Shown: positions 34,661-48,465 of the stretch, piece after piece
How positions within the stretch are numbered: position 1 is the first letter of the stretch
Layout of the letters: the number at the start of each line of letters is the position of its first letter
Assembly (NCBI GenBank): GCA_013399875.1
Contig: VXAZ01003883.1
Location: forward strand, 372,001 to 436,000
Reading direction: 5' to 3'
DNA: 64,000 nucleotides
Origin: Gymnorhina tibicen
Lineage: Eukaryota > Chordata > Aves > Passeriformes > Artamidae
Notes under the pieces: generated by a model
The model's database searches: none
What the model was told of the DNA's origin: nothing
Seen by the model: only the letters and a program-made list of their open reading frames with translations
Made by a program: the position numbers and the translations under genes

Positions 34661-37600
34661 CACTAATCCAAAGTCACTGAAAAAAGATCTGTCCGGAGAC
34701 CTTCTGGTTCCCCAACTGAAAATATTAAAGCCATAAGCTAAAATCTCAGCCATTCCAAAGAGGAAATATTTCACTGTTTCCAAAGTAAACATCTTTTCTG
34801 ATTCAAGTACCTGAATTTATAATTAAACAGTACATTTTATCTTATGCTGCATGCTATGGGCTAGCAGGCCAGGGGGCAGAAACCTTTATGGTCATTTTTT
34901 TTGTATGGGGGTAGCTATCAAGCAAGGAGAAAACTAGTATATGGGAAAAGAAAAGTGAAAATAAACAAACAAATGCAAACAGCGCATCACTATATAGACC
35001 ACTATTACCTACAGCTTCAGAGGGATCAGAAATTTTGTAGCATGTTGTCTTTGTTCACCCCTTGATGCCAAACTCCTCAGGAGGTCTAGAAAAAAACACA
35101 CAATGTTTAGAAGCATTATGACATCTATAAAGTCTAAATTATGCAAGAAAAATTTAACAAATCTAAACCGCAAAAATTCTTGTACTTTGTTTTCAGAAAG
35201 TCATATATGTTCCATGAAACTTTCATAAAATTTAAATCAAAAATATATCACTACAATTATTATAATTATTACTTGTCTTCTTCCACACTAGTAAATGTAC
35301 TTGCATGCTTGCACTTGCCTACAATACATACTAAACAAAATAATTTCTGTCAAACTGCTCAGCAAATACAACAGAAATTACAACAAAGCACATCCACTTG
35401 TCTCTAACAATAACAATATGCACAAACTGACTTGGGGATGACTCTGTTAAATCTTACATTCACTTCTGAAAAGACATTTTTCTGCCTGTTTCAATATCCA
35501 ATGCTACATATCAAGGAAAAAAGTGTTCTTCATATTGCAGGTTCTTTTTGGGAGAAGTTTGTAATAGGTCTTCATTTGAGGTGGGGAATAGTCTTATATT
35601 TTGGTGACTAAATAATCTTAATAGTGATAGTTTCTACTGCAATTCTTTTGTTGTGGAACACTTAAAGTTCTCACAGGCAACTTGATGATCACAAACCACT
35701 TCCTTTTGCCCTTAGAGGGAAAACCTGTATTCTCATCTACTTGAAACGTAAAGTTGGTTCTTATCATGGCAAAATGAAGCATGAAACAATAAAGCATAAG
35801 GCACATATTGAATATTGTTTAAAGATAAAATAAAAATAGGACTACATATGCATTCTAACATACGTAATATGCTTGAAAGCTACTGTTGAGTTTTCTTTTT
35901 TATAAATATCATGGAAGATTATGTATGTTACAATCTCCCTTTTTCCTCAGAATGTACAAACTTTCTAAACTGAATGCCTAGATTACCTATTCTTCTTGAT
36001 CTTTTAAATCTGTGATTCTACTATGCAGCCTAAAAGACCTGTCTCAGTGCACTCCCTAGTGACTGATACTTCGGTGCTGAAATTTGCTGGTCGGTGAAGC
36101 AGTGATGTCACTTACCAATTATCCATTGTGTACATTGGGCAAGAAGTCATGGCAATCCTGCTCATCTCTCAGCTACTGCAAAGCCCCTTACACATTATGT
36201 AGCATTGTCCAGATTGAAAAGATGCAGTTTTCTCAAAAGGCAATATTGATGAATTAGCCAAAAAAATCCACGATTTTGCAGCTGCCCACTCAGCGGTACA
36301 GGATTTGTAGCATGGTGCAGAATTAATTTCCTTGCAGTTGTAGCAGCTCTTTGAGTTTATGCCAAATATTTTGCTGCACAATTTTGTAATAATAATGTCT
36401 GTTCACATAAAATCCTCCTTTTGGGTTAAAAAATCATCTTATGTATATGCAAAGTTGATCTAAACTAAATTACAGTGAAGACTAAAAATAATTACAGGTA
36501 AAATATCTCTGGGATAATTTTGAAGTAAAATTGAGAATTTAAATTGCTCAATCTTATTATGCGGTGTTCCACTGAGGGGTGTGTTTGAGAACAGGGTGTG
36601 TTACTGAATTCTACTTCTGCAACTCAAAGAGAAATTAGAAGAAAAACAAAATTATCCTAACAATAAACAAGTCTGACACAGAAAATCCAGAAAATTTGTA
36701 AAATCTTGATAAGTAGAAAACTCTCAGAGAGTAATTTCAAAGTTTCTGATGTTATCAGAAGGTAATGCATGACTTGTATGGATTTCTATGTCGTTCTCCA
36801 CTCAGCAGTTTACTCTTCACTTTTTAACTCATACTCTTAGCATATCTAACCACAGTTTCAGTAAACTTTGCTTTTTTTACTAACTTTTTCTTACACCTCC
36901 AGCTGGCATTTAACAGATGCACTAGGTTAATTTGTGGTTAATTTTAATAGTCTTCAGGGACTATTAAACTTTGAAGCTATACCTATAGAGGTAGAGGAAG
37001 TCTGTTCAGGAATTCAGCTGCGGTCCTCCAAACGAGTAATGCAGCGTAACGCACATTCACACAGCTCAGGACTAGGAGTCACTCAAGTGGACAGGTAAAC
37101 CCATATGGAATGGGCTTATCCAAGTATGCAGTCAGTACTCAATAGGCTCCAAGGTAACTATTAATTTTTAGACAATTTTTTTCTGTCCTCTCCCAGGCGT
37201 TAGGGTACACGTGTCAGATATGTTAAAGCAATGTTGAGAGTACAGGCTGAGGATGTGGCATGAAAAAGAAATAGGGTTGTGTGAGAACACAACATGCACT
37301 GGGACAGTACCATTACATACTAGAGGAGGGAGAAAATAGTGCAGTTTGTCTATAAGGACTTAATGGGATAGTCTGTTGAGTGAACTGTCTCCAGAATATC
37401 AACCTATATTTGTCTGAAAGAAAACCAGTCAATCAAAAACCCTGGGAGTGAGAAGTTTTAAGGTCTAGGGCCTAGGGATGATTATTGGTGCTACATCATT
37501 TTCCAGGAGAGACATCAACTGTCATTTTTTAATCTGGAAATCTCAAAGCTATTAATTTTCAGAGGCTGGGAGAGCATGCTGGGGAAATTATTGCCTTATC

Positions 37601-39140
37601 TTTACCTACTTATAGTATTCCCCTTGTGAGAGACAGGACACTGTGTTACAACACCATTTCTCTGTTCAAATTTCACTGTCTTATAGAATTTTAGCAGCAC
37701 TGCAGCACAGATCTCAGTACCTGAGACAAAGACTGAATGGAGCATGCAAGACTTCATAAAATTTAGGTGATAACCAAGAAGATCTTAAAAGATGATGCCT
37801 CCCAAACCCCTTCACTTATAGAGGAAAAACTGAATTATTATATTCAATAAGAGAAAGTAGCTGATGCTCAAGAATATACAAAAGACTAAAAATAATGTTA
37901 ACAAGCATTGTTTGGCACATATACAATACACTCTCACATACTACCTTTTTAAAAATTCATTACGGAGATGACTTCAGGCTATTTAAGTGAACCAAATAAT
38001 TAGAAAGAATTGTGAAAAAAGGAGAACACTGAACTAAAAGAGACAAGTAAGGTGAGTTGCATAGTTATTCTTTACCCTAATACCATCAGTATTTAGATAT
38101 CATCTATATCGAATTGCACACACTTGAAAATAATGATGTGTGAAGAAAGTCCTTCTTTACTTCATGGCTATGCAAGACTTTAGCTAGAAGTATTACATTT
38201 GTTCATAGACTGATTCATAGCTGTTTGCAAGGGGCAATTCATGACCACTATGATTTTTTTTAACTTTTTAATTGTCTATGTATAATTAAATCTCTTGGAG
38301 TTCTCTATATTGCACAATAGGTGGTATATTTTGAGCTCAGTTGTACCTGCATTAGTATTTGTTTGACAGAGAACAAAGGTGTATTTTTGCTCCCCCTCCC
38401 CTTCTGACTTTTGTAAATTTAATTTGATTTCTGTTTCAAATATGATTTTCTTACTCTGAGTCTCATTTTTCTTGGGGCTAGATGTTTTAATTTTAGCAGT
38501 TTCTTATGTAGCAGACAATTGTTTTCTACATACAGTTTATCTAAGTTGAAAGAGGAATAACTTTAAAAAGTCCTTTCTAGCAACACAGTTCCTTTCATAG
38601 ATTCTAACAGATAGAATGCTAAATAGTATTAAAGACCTCAATCTGAATTTAAGGTTTCTTTTTAGACTTAACAGGATATTTGAACCAGGACAGCAAGAAT
38701 ATCTAATTCTTCTGTTTCTGAAGATGATTTTTTTTTCTATTGTCCTGTCTGCACACTTCTGAGAGATTTTTTCTTTTCAGTCCAAAGTTGCATAAGTGAA
38801 CCTGATTTTACTATAGATATTTACTTGATAAAACATGGGATGAGTTTTAAAAATTAGCTAAAAACTGTGGTCTGGATTTTGTTTTGTTGGAGCTTGTGTC
38901 CTGTCTTGTGATAACGCACAGAGAAAGGCAGGTCCCATCTAGTGAACAACTCTCTTGCAGAGCTGCAGTTGAGAAAATGAAGAAAAAAACCTGTATTCAG
39001 TCCCAGATCAAAATCCAGAAATGTGAAGGATGCTTTTAGCATAATAATCGGGGAAAATACCTACAAAAACATTAACTTTAAACGTTATTTCAGCAACAAA
39101 CACTTGCAAATGCATACAGACATGCTGCACCCTGGAAAAC

Positions 39141-39168
39141 TGGAAACCCCAGATTGCTGGGGTTTCCA
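39141..39168. repeat. Perfect inverted repeat, 12-bp arms, 4-nt loop
   Basis: TGGAAACCCCAG at 39141-39152 is the exact reverse complement of CTGGGGTTTCCA at 39157-39168, separated by ATTG. The arms are GC-rich for this region. It is too short for a typical microRNA precursor; function unknown. Confidence 0.95.
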
Positions 39169-39522
39169 CCAATCAAAAGGAATTATGTGAGTCCAGAGTT
39201 GTGTAGAAAAAGCCAGAAGGTCACACAGTAAGATTTCTTTTTATTGGGAAGCACAGTGAATTCACACCAAAGGAATGTATTCATACCTACATTAAACATA
39301 CCATTTTTAATGTACTGATGACTAACTATCTTTTATAAATTATATTTGTAGCCAATTATAGCATAAATGGAAGCCCACATCAGAAGATATTCAGGATCAA
39401 AGTGTTAATGCTTCCATTAAGTGACAACTACTCCCAGGATTAAGTAATTTTTAATAGGTAAAAAATCAATTGAACTTTTAATAAATACGACACATTTCTA
39501 TGTAAAAACAGTTTCATTTATG

Positions 39523-39545
39523 CGTGTATATATGTTATATACACG
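39523..39545. repeat. Perfect inverted repeat, 10-bp arms, 3-nt loop
   Basis: CGTGTATATA (39523-39532) pairs with TATATACACG (39536-39545). It opens a wider TA/TG-rich stretch that runs to about 39605. Confidence 0.93.
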
Positions 39546-40924
39546 AACACATATATTTTATAAACAAACATATAAATGAAATATGTGTGCATACATATAT
39601 ATTAGTGAAATCAATTTTTTTTCATGTATGTATCCAACTTCTGTGATATGCTTATAATGCACACATTTGGGTATTATAATATTATGAAATGCAGTTCAAA
39701 GCAGAGTTCCACATGTGAATAAGCCAACAGATGGCAAGAATCCTCTAAGGCAGTCTGCATGCCAGAGTATAAATACTGCTGCAGTAAAACTAATCACAAG
39801 AGGAAACTAAAGCCCGTAGATGATGTATCATTAAGCAAAATACAGTTAGAATTCTGGAATCAGCTTGGCTGAATCAGTGAATCTCACCCTCTCACAAGTT
39901 ATTGTCAAGTTTTCTGAAGTGGAGAAAAAATATTCTTAATTTTAATGACTAAGGGTGTGGTGTGGAGAGACATTATATTTGTCATTACTAGGTACAAGAG
40001 TTATTGAAGCCCTGAACATCTCTGAAAAATATTCTGAGGTAGCACTGGATTAGAAGCTGTGCAAATAAAAGAATAAATGGTGACTGCAAGACTTATCCCT
40101 AAGCAAGGGTAGAGCTGCCTCCCAGCACCAATAAAAGATTTACTTGGTTTGCACTGCTTTGTGCTCCTCGGCTTTCAGCCTGAAACTGGATTCTTAATCA
40201 GACTTTCCAATTGATGGTGTAAGTCACAAATACATGACATAGTCTTCCAGGAGGATATTTTTGGTCAAATCTTATTATTTTCTGCTCACTACACTTGGAT
40301 AAGAGACAACTCAGAAGTCTAATTATGCAGTTAAATACTTGGCCTAAAGCAATTGAAACAGAGATTGAAATCTTAAGTGTCTCATTTAAGAGGCTTTACA
40401 TCTTTTAAAGAACTGTACTAAAGTTCTTACAGGACCAGTAAATAAGACTACCATGATATGCATCCCCAAGACCTGCCTTCTGCTGTACCTTGCCCTCAAA
40501 GATGATGAGCTAGATAGGTACCCTTGGAGATGCTCAATACTTGCCCTGCATGGTGCAGTGAAATTCTCTAAAAATTCATTTGAAACTTTGTAAGCATTGT
40601 GTAAATAAAAATTTCTCATTGCATAAATATGAGCTTATTAAACAATGAAGTCCAAGTTCTGCCACTCAGAGCATGATTCCCTACTCTATATTACTGATCC
40701 AGCAGACCTGTCTGCCTGAAGGGCTGATAAATCTCACTGAATGAGCATAGGTTCTTTGCCTATAGTTTTAAGCAAGATCTCAGTATATCATCTCAAAGGT
40801 GGTATATATGGTTCTTGTATTTTCTTCTACTAACAGGAAGTTTTCAGCCCTAAGTGTATTTTGACCATAACTAGATGTATAGTGCATGTTGAATAATGGG
40901 TTACAGTTGTCTCTGACTTCAATT

Positions 40925-40949
40925 AAAAAAAAAGAAAAAAAGAAAAAGA
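40925..40949. repeat. A-rich tract with interspersed G
   Basis: Runs of A interrupted by single G residues, about 25 bp. Confidence 0.85.
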
Positions 40950-42771
40950 TATTTATTAGTACTTGACTGAAATCAGACTATTAGTCTCCATTCAGCTTCA
41001 AGTAAATCAATAGGCTTTCCAATTAAGCCAAATTGTGGAAACACTTTGCTATGAAGAGATATACTGCTAAAGATGTGACTCCTTAATAAGACGTGTGTTG
41101 AAGTCTAGAACAATTTTTGTGTTACCTTACACTGAATAATCAGGTGTTTTTAACTGTAATGGCACTTCAAGTTTTTATTCTGTTTTGCTTTTCTTTCAAC
41201 ATACACTTAAGAACACACTGTCACTACTGCTGATGGCGCTTTTTGTGTAAGAAACACTTATGTATAATACAAACATTTCAAAAGAATCAAGATAAATAAA
41301 TAAGTCTTTCTTGGAATTATACTTATAAACCCCTAGGCAAAGCATATTAAAAATAAACTCCCAGTGGATGGGACGTGCTAAGATATTCACTCTCTCTGCC
41401 TGAACAGTTTTAGGCAATCCCTCTGAAAATTTGATTGCTGGCTGGTTTGATAGCAAATACAATCTGCCACGCTGTTGTGTGAGTTATGCACAGCTGTGTA
41501 TATAAGCTTCCATAAAATAACCCATATGCTAATTTTGTTCATTGGAGAAGGCTGTAGTAGCACAGGATAGAAAATAAGGCAGTATTTAAGGTTTTTTGTT
41601 TTCTTGACACTATCCCCTTGCTTTTCTTGTAAATCCAAAGTAAAATGCTTCAGTGACTGAAATCTGGTGCACTATAAGGAGCTTTGTCACTCATCAGTCC
41701 CTCTAGTGCTTCAATGGAATGACCACGGGTTTCCCAGCAATGAGGCTCTGCTACTTCTATCTCTCAGTGTTCCCCCACTTTCAATTTTCAGTGTAAAGAT
41801 GTACCAAAATGTTACTATGGTTACCTGAAAACAATTTTTGAAAAACACAGTTGTTTTTCCTTTCCCACCTTTGTAAGAATGTCAACCTAAATTTCGTCCC
41901 TTCCTTCAGAGTAAAGATTACAGTGCAGAAGTACCAGCACTTGCTTAGAACTTCACACTGTTGTCTCACTTGTGCAGATTACTACAAAACAATCTTCTGT
42001 AGCATCCTATCAGGCCAGGTGAAAACATATTCTTGTTTTCCAAATTTAAAGTATCTGTGCACAGCTCTGATTAGCTACTATCTGTTTCTCTCCAGACAGC
42101 CACATGACAGTTCTTCATAGCCTATTCAAAGGAAAATCAGGTGTTTTCTGAAAAAAAAATAAGATTAGAACATTTTAATTCATCTACAGAAATATATTAT
42201 GAAGTATTTCCTTTTTTTATATATTTGATGCATTCAAAAACAAATTCAGGAAAAGGAGAAGACATGAGAAAGAAAAAAGGGAGCTATAAGGAAAAAATTA
42301 AAGCTTCTGTGAAACAACAATGCTGTTCTGACAGAAACAAAAGGCAGGGAGCTAAATGTAAAGATCTTTGGAGAGAGATTTGAAGAGCTGTCTTGTAGGA
42401 AAATCAACTGAAATATAGGAGAGAGGCACCTTTGAAAGGGAATAAAGCATTCAAGTCCAGAGCAAAGTAAGCAGAAGAAATTGATTTGATGAAGCATGCT
42501 TTCCTGATTAACATTCACCACTATAAGATGTTAAAAATGAAACCAAAACAAAATACAAATTCAAACCAAAACAATCTAACAAAAAAAACCCTAGTAACTG
42601 TCTTATTACTGCATGAGGTAGCAATGTTTTCCAAAAGGCTTCTTTTTAAAATGTTTCCTCTGGAAATAGAAAAGTACACTTTCAGTGTGATTATTCTTAA
42701 AATCTATTTACTGCCATCAAAGCACAATAATGTCTAACATCTTTTTGTTCCAGTTCAGTAAAACAGAGGGA

Positions 42772-43233
42772 ATCTAGTAGAGGGCCACAAAGGTGATCAG
42801 AGGCTGGAGCGCCTCTCCTATTAGGAGAGGCTGAGGAAGTTGTGATTGTTCAGCCTGGAGAAGAGAAGGCGCAGGGGACACCTTAGAGCAGCCTTTCAGT
42901 ATATAAAAGAAGGGTACATACAAGAGGGATGGAGAGGAATATTTTACAAGACTATGTAGTGACAGAATGAGGTGGAATGGGTTCGAACTGAATGAGAGTA
43001 TGTTTAGATTAAATATTAGGTAGAAATTCTTTACTGTGAGGGTGGTGAGGCACTGGAAAAAGGTTGCCCAGGGTTGTGGCTGCCCCGTTCCTGGAACTGT
43101 TCAAGGCCAGGTTGGATGGGACTTTGAGCAAACTGATATAGTGGAAGTTGTCCCTGCCCATATCAGGAGTTTGGAACTAGATGATCTTCAACATCTCTTC
43201 CAACCCAAACCATTCTGAGATTCTATGATTCTG
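42772..43233 (+). mobile_element. CR1 LINE 3' fragment, plus strand
   Basis: About 460 bp of CR1 3' region in good order: AGAGGGCCACAAAGGTGATC (about 42778), GTTCAGCCTGGAGAAGAGAA (about 42848), TTAGATTAAATATTAGGTAG (about 43004), GAGGGTGGTGAGGCACTGGA (about 43038), GGCCAGGTTGGATGGGAC, then GGAACTAGATGATCTTCAAC. It ends in the typical tail ATTCTGAGATTCTATGATTC at about 43211-43230. This is the best-preserved CR1 tail in the window. A perfect 10-bp inverted repeat lies inside at 42811-42831. Confidence 0.96.
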
Positions 43234-45175
43234 GGCAGCAGTCATACATTTACTCAAGTCAGTGTAAATGTTTCCATTGCCTTTAGTATTGTAAGGCCAA
43301 AAATCAGGTTCATCTAAAAAAGGGGAGACGAAACACCTGACAGTAAATTAAAACAAGGCAACAGAAGAAATATAATAGCTTAGGTAAGTATTAAATACCC
43401 ACTAAAACATAGTAGTTAGATAGTTAAGTAGGGAATATTATTTTAAAAAATATTAACTGCAATAGGATTCAGTAATAACTAACTTCTGATAATACCAGAT
43501 ATAATTGTCACTGTTGTAAGCATTTTTTAATGAAAATACACAAACCTATACATAGCCGCTCACACATACATATAAATATTTAAATAGAAAATAAAGAAGC
43601 TTGAAACAGCCTCTTCAGCTACCCTGAAAATGACCTAAAGTATACAACAGAAGGTGTATCATGTTTCATAATGTCAAAACACCCTCAGAAATACAGGTCT
43701 ATCTGCAAAAAAAAACCTCAGGGACAACTAAAAGCTACAAAACAGATTTTACGTCCTAATGAAAATTATCTGATGTCAGAGGAAGCGTTTCCAAGTAACT
43801 AGACACAGTGAAGTATCATTCTGAACTTCCATTCTGGTTTATGAATGCTCATCTGGGTTGTTTATCCACTGTATTTCCCATGGATTCAGTCGGTATCAGG
43901 CAAAGCAAGAATTTTTCTCATATACAAAAAATTTCCAAAATGCCTGTGTGGATAAAATCTCAAACTTCAAATAAGATAGTAGAAATTATTGCAATTATAA
44001 AAATATAATATTCTGAATATTTATGAAAATTTGCTTAATTGTATTTGCCCTCCCAGTTTACAGAATCTGGTTTTATCTTCATTGGCCTGCTTCCAAATCT
44101 GATTATTTGAGATCTCTGGAAATCCATTTGGTACCTTATGAAAATACAAGATTATCATCTGTTCTAGTTTTGCTTCTAGTCAGAAATATTACAACATTAG
44201 TTTCCCAGTTGAAAGGTAATAAAAATATTTGAGTATACTTACAATTTATTGAAAATAATGTTTAATTATAAATTTGATGCTGCAAATGAAGAAAGATCTC
44301 TATAGAAAATTAAAATGGCTTAGTGCCAATGTCAAAGTGGTTCTATCCATATTTTATGCAGAGTTTTACTTATTTGTGAAAGTTGTAATTTTTCCCTTGT
44401 ACATAAATGGGTTGAGAGGTGTTCACTCAAGTGTGTTCTCCCAAAGAAAAAAATTCTAGATATTGCATATTTTTCAGAGCTTGGCACATCCTTCAATTTT
44501 AAAACTGATTCTTTATGTAAATGACAAGGGTCAGAGAGACCAGAGCTGCAATATTCAAGTCTCAAGAGTACTCATTAAACTGAGACTGTTTATAATCTTG
44601 TCCTCAATGTTCACATACGACTATCATTCTATTAGTATCCCTGGAAGTACATGCCTCTTCATAGCACATCCAGGTGCACAAGCTACGTATGTTGCATGCA
44701 GGATTACCTGTAGGATTAGTTGTAGTAAAAAAGGAAGCAACCTGAGATTTAGAACTAAAGCCTGAGCTTCCATCACAAGCAAACAGTTTCTGACAGCCAC
44801 AGTACTACAGTTGTTTTGACTTTTCTATTGTATGTAATGATTTTACAGGTTTAATACCTTTCCTAAGCAGTGTCACAGAGACAAAACTTAAGAGTTGAGA
44901 TGGATTCTTTGGTTTGAGGTTTGTCTTTTTGAAGGTTTGCCAATCCAAATAGCGCTGCATTGTTCATTTTGTGTAGTTTAAACCAAGTCAGGAGGAAAGT
45001 GGTTTCTTGATTTCTTAATGACATCTCTGTAATGGCCAATCAGTGAGCTATAGAGTCCGAATATATGTCAGCAGATAAACCGCAATACTAGACAGCTGCA
45101 AAATATTAAACGTTTTAATTGTTCTAAATAGCCTTATTTACCTGATTTCCCATACTGCTGATCACACACAATTAC
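43234..45175. other. AT-rich non-coding sequence
   Basis: No gene, RNA or mobile element recognised. Several short open frames exist but all are in AT-rich sequence and none resembles a known protein. Confidence 0.5.
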
Positions 45176-45425
45176 CCCTCCTTGCTGTTACTGGACACAC
45201 ATGCTGCAGTATGTATGCTCTCCCCATTCCCTCCAAGCCGTGTGGGTGTCCCTTTGCATTCCGTGTGGCAGATGTGGAACATCCCAGCTCCGGGGGTACC
45301 TGTGCCCACCACCTCGTCCTCGGGGCTGCACCCTGAGGTGTCCCAGGGAAGGCAGCATTGCACTGAGAGGGAGCACCCACCTGCCTTGCCCATCCTATCC
45401 CCTCTCCAGGTCTCTCTCCTGTGAC
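45176..45425. other. GC-rich island in AT-rich DNA
   Basis: About 250 bp with clearly higher GC and several CpG sites (for example CCGTGTGG, CTCCGGGGG and CTCGTCCTCGGGG). Open frames run through it on both strands because stops are rare in GC-rich DNA; none has a recognisable domain. It could be a regulatory island, an alternative first exon or a decayed LTR. I see no TG...CA termini and no match to the LTRs elsewhere in the window. Confidence 0.4.
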
Positions 45426-48400
45426 GGATCTTTATGTTTCTCCTATCTTGCTTTTTAAGGTGGCCGTTTCATAGTTTCAGAGTCTCTTGGCAGTGTACCA
45501 ATAACTGCTTAACCCAGCTGATGGCCATCTTTGTCTTCAACATGACCAATCTGGGGGCAGATGCCCTTCCAGAGAGCCTGGTGTATTTGATTCATTCAGT
45601 GTCTACACACATATTCTTATCTTGAAGAGTGTTTTTCAACAGACTTTTGCCAAGGGTAAGGCATGAAAGCAGCCACCCATATGTATACATAAATACATGT
45701 GTGTGAGCATGCCTATATATGTTCATTTTTGCCGAAGACGTTTTCTATTTATGTATGCACACAGATGTGTGTATGATATTTTTTGTCATTTTTCACCATT
45801 TTTCCGTCCTTCCCTAATATACTTTTTTGGTTGTAACCTTCAAACTAGTAATTAATTCTCTCTAGCCCTTATTCCAGTAATTTTAACTAAACTGTTGGCA
45901 TTTTCTCTTGTCAGGCTTAGAGCAAAATTGTTTTGATTTAATTACAGCTATAAAATTATCAAAGTTCTGTCACCTAAAACAGAGAATGATGTTAAGGTAC
46001 TAAACTAGTTAAGCAGTGAACATGCCAATTTGTGAAGACACTGGTGCAATGCTGTATGAGGATCTATACAAATAATTTCATTAGACATCAATGGAGGGGA
46101 AGACCTCATAAAGTTTTCTGGGGATTCATGATGTGATAAAGATGTCTACAAAAATAATTTCTAATTTGTATTTTAGCCTACAACATTTAGTTGCTTCAGC
46201 AAGGTGGTATAAACTCATTACTGATACAATCTCTGAGACACTGCTATAGTTCTGAACCATAAAATGTCCCTTTTATTCTCCATTGTCCTTTGCTTCTCTC
46301 AGTCTCTCCTCCATTTCCTGGTTTTAATTTCTTTGCTGGTAGCATTGCTTTATCTCCTTTACCATCCCATCCTTGCCTACTCTGTCTGTTGTAATATATT
46401 AATTAAAAACAAACATAGAAATCAAATACTCCCTCCCTACTGAGAGTGATGATTTACATGCCCCTTGACAGCCATTAACTCTCTCATGACTTAAACCTTG
46501 TGCTTTGTCCTTCTACCTTCTGCTTTCTGTGGGATTTTTCACTGTGTGTTCAGTGAGACAGAAAACAGGTCTAAGGACTGGTGGAACATTTATATGTAAG
46601 GGTTTATCAGATTTCTGACAAAGAGCGGTGAGGGACACGAGTTCTTTATCCTCCTTTCCCCACCAGCAGAGCATCTGCAAAGGCGAGGCATTGTGACTGC
46701 ATTGTATGCACTGGAAAATGAAGAGTATCAGGTCCTAAATTTCTAATTTGAAACTGTGGAAAGAAATACTATATGACACTGGATATTAAATTAATCTGGT
46801 GCAACATAGATATTCCAGGATCAGTTGGCTACCTGTACTTTGCCTCTGACTTCAAAACACAGAGAAAGTTCAATACCTCCAGACTATCAGGCAGTCTGTC
46901 AATTCTGAGCCACATGTGAAAGTAATCTTGCGTGCAGTAAGTGTTCTGATATTAAGTGTGATGCATTCTAATGTAAATGTTTTTCCTGCTTTGAAATCCA
47001 AGTGTTTATTAAAAATAAGTTATAAGTAATAAAATAAATGGTAAACAATTAAAGCCAGTTTGTAAAGGATGGTTTTGAAATTAAAACTATAAAAATAGAA
47101 TTTAAAAAATTAATCTGAAAAGTATTGAAATTTGCTAATATTCTTTAAATTTATAATCAGAAAAAAAGTAAATGAACATAAATACCCAAACACTGATCAT
47201 CATTACCTGAATTATGTTTTTTTCTTTTTTCTTTCTTCAAGTCTGGGTTGCTTGCAGGACCTCACTTTGTTTTCTGATAAATACAGCTCAAGATTGCAAG
47301 GATTTATTCTCATTTTTAAAGTAAGAAATAAAGTGTATGATGCAAAAAGAATACCCCTGTAAAAGAACTTCTTTATTTAAATTACTTCTAGTCTTAATAA
47401 ACAGCTAAGAAATATTTTCAAAATCTCTGTTAGGGGATGTTGAAAACACCATACAGTAACAACTTTGGATTTAGATCTTCAGACAAATTGCTTCATTTGA
47501 AGAAAAGATAAAAAATCAGAAAAAAAGGAGTGGGACCTACTGTAATGTAATAACTAAAAAAAAAATGCAAACTACTTTCAAGTTTAATGTTTATTTGAAT
47601 CTTGAAACCCCAACATATTGACCATGTTTTGGCAGTTTTACCAAAAACAAAACAACAAAATAAAAATTTAATATTTTGTTTCTTAGCAGATGTGGGAGGA
47701 AAGAGGCCTTACCCTTCCCATGAATCTTTTCCTGATTTCAAGTATTGCCCATTACACACGGACACTTAAGATATGATCAGCTCCATGTATACACAGGATA
47801 TTGAGATAAAATTTTCACGTTTCTTTCTGAATTAATCATGGAAGGGACTTGAATTTCTTGAACTGAAAGAGCCTGAATTTTCTCTTTCCCTCACTTTCTG
47901 GAACCCTTTCTTTTTGAATAATTACAGAATGCCCAGACTACCAGAGTATTATTCTCTCTCCTTTTTTGTCTGTCTGCTTGCCTGCTTCTGGTTTTGAAAT
48001 GAGATGTTTTGGTGTGAGGGTTTTATTGTAAATATTAAAACAGGCACTGTAGAGGGCAGAAGAGTAGATGATAGGAAATCCTGCCAAAAAAGTGATTAAG
48101 AGGAAGAAATGGAGAGGAGACAGATGGAGAAATAGAATGCTGATAGAGGAACAAAGAGACATTTCATGCTTCAGAACTACAGCAATATATATTAGAGATG
48201 ACATCAGTAATGAGCTTCCCCAGTTGAACTGTCTCCCACCCTATGTATTTATAGCCATGGTTTCCATTTTAATGGGTTAATATTTTTCAGCAAAAAAACT
48301 TAACTCCCCTGAAAAAATGCCCCAGCTGCATGTTTTCTTACACCTGTTCACAGAAGTGGTTTTTGTCTTCCTGGGAGTCTTAGACAAATATGTCAGAAAA

Positions 48401-48464
48401 CTGTTCTGCATTTCCAAACACCATGATACATAATCTAGAGTAACTAGGTAAGAGGCTTGCTCTT

Positions 48465-48465
48465 N
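48465..48465. other. Undetermined base (N)
   Basis: A single N is present in the sequence at this position; the surrounding bases are ordinary. Confidence 0.99.

Larger units (their letters stand above)
32541..42771. other. Ten kilobases of AT-rich non-coding sequence
   Basis: The longest stretch without a recognisable mobile element. It holds a short imperfect direct repeat (33595-33663), (TA)-rich sequence (34635-34660), two hairpin-forming sequences (39141-39168, 39523-39545) and an A-rich tract (40925-40949). A cysteine-rich 70-codon frame on the minus strand (36169-36381) begins without ATG and has no recognised relative, so it is not called as a gene. No exon or RNA gene is supported. 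Confidence 0.5.

Noticed and set aside
36169..36381. Cysteine-rich 70-codon frame (eight Cys, with CYNC and CYKSC motifs)
   Set aside because: The frame begins with TTG, not ATG, no signal peptide or splice context is visible, and the cysteine spacing matches no zinc-finger or secreted domain I know.
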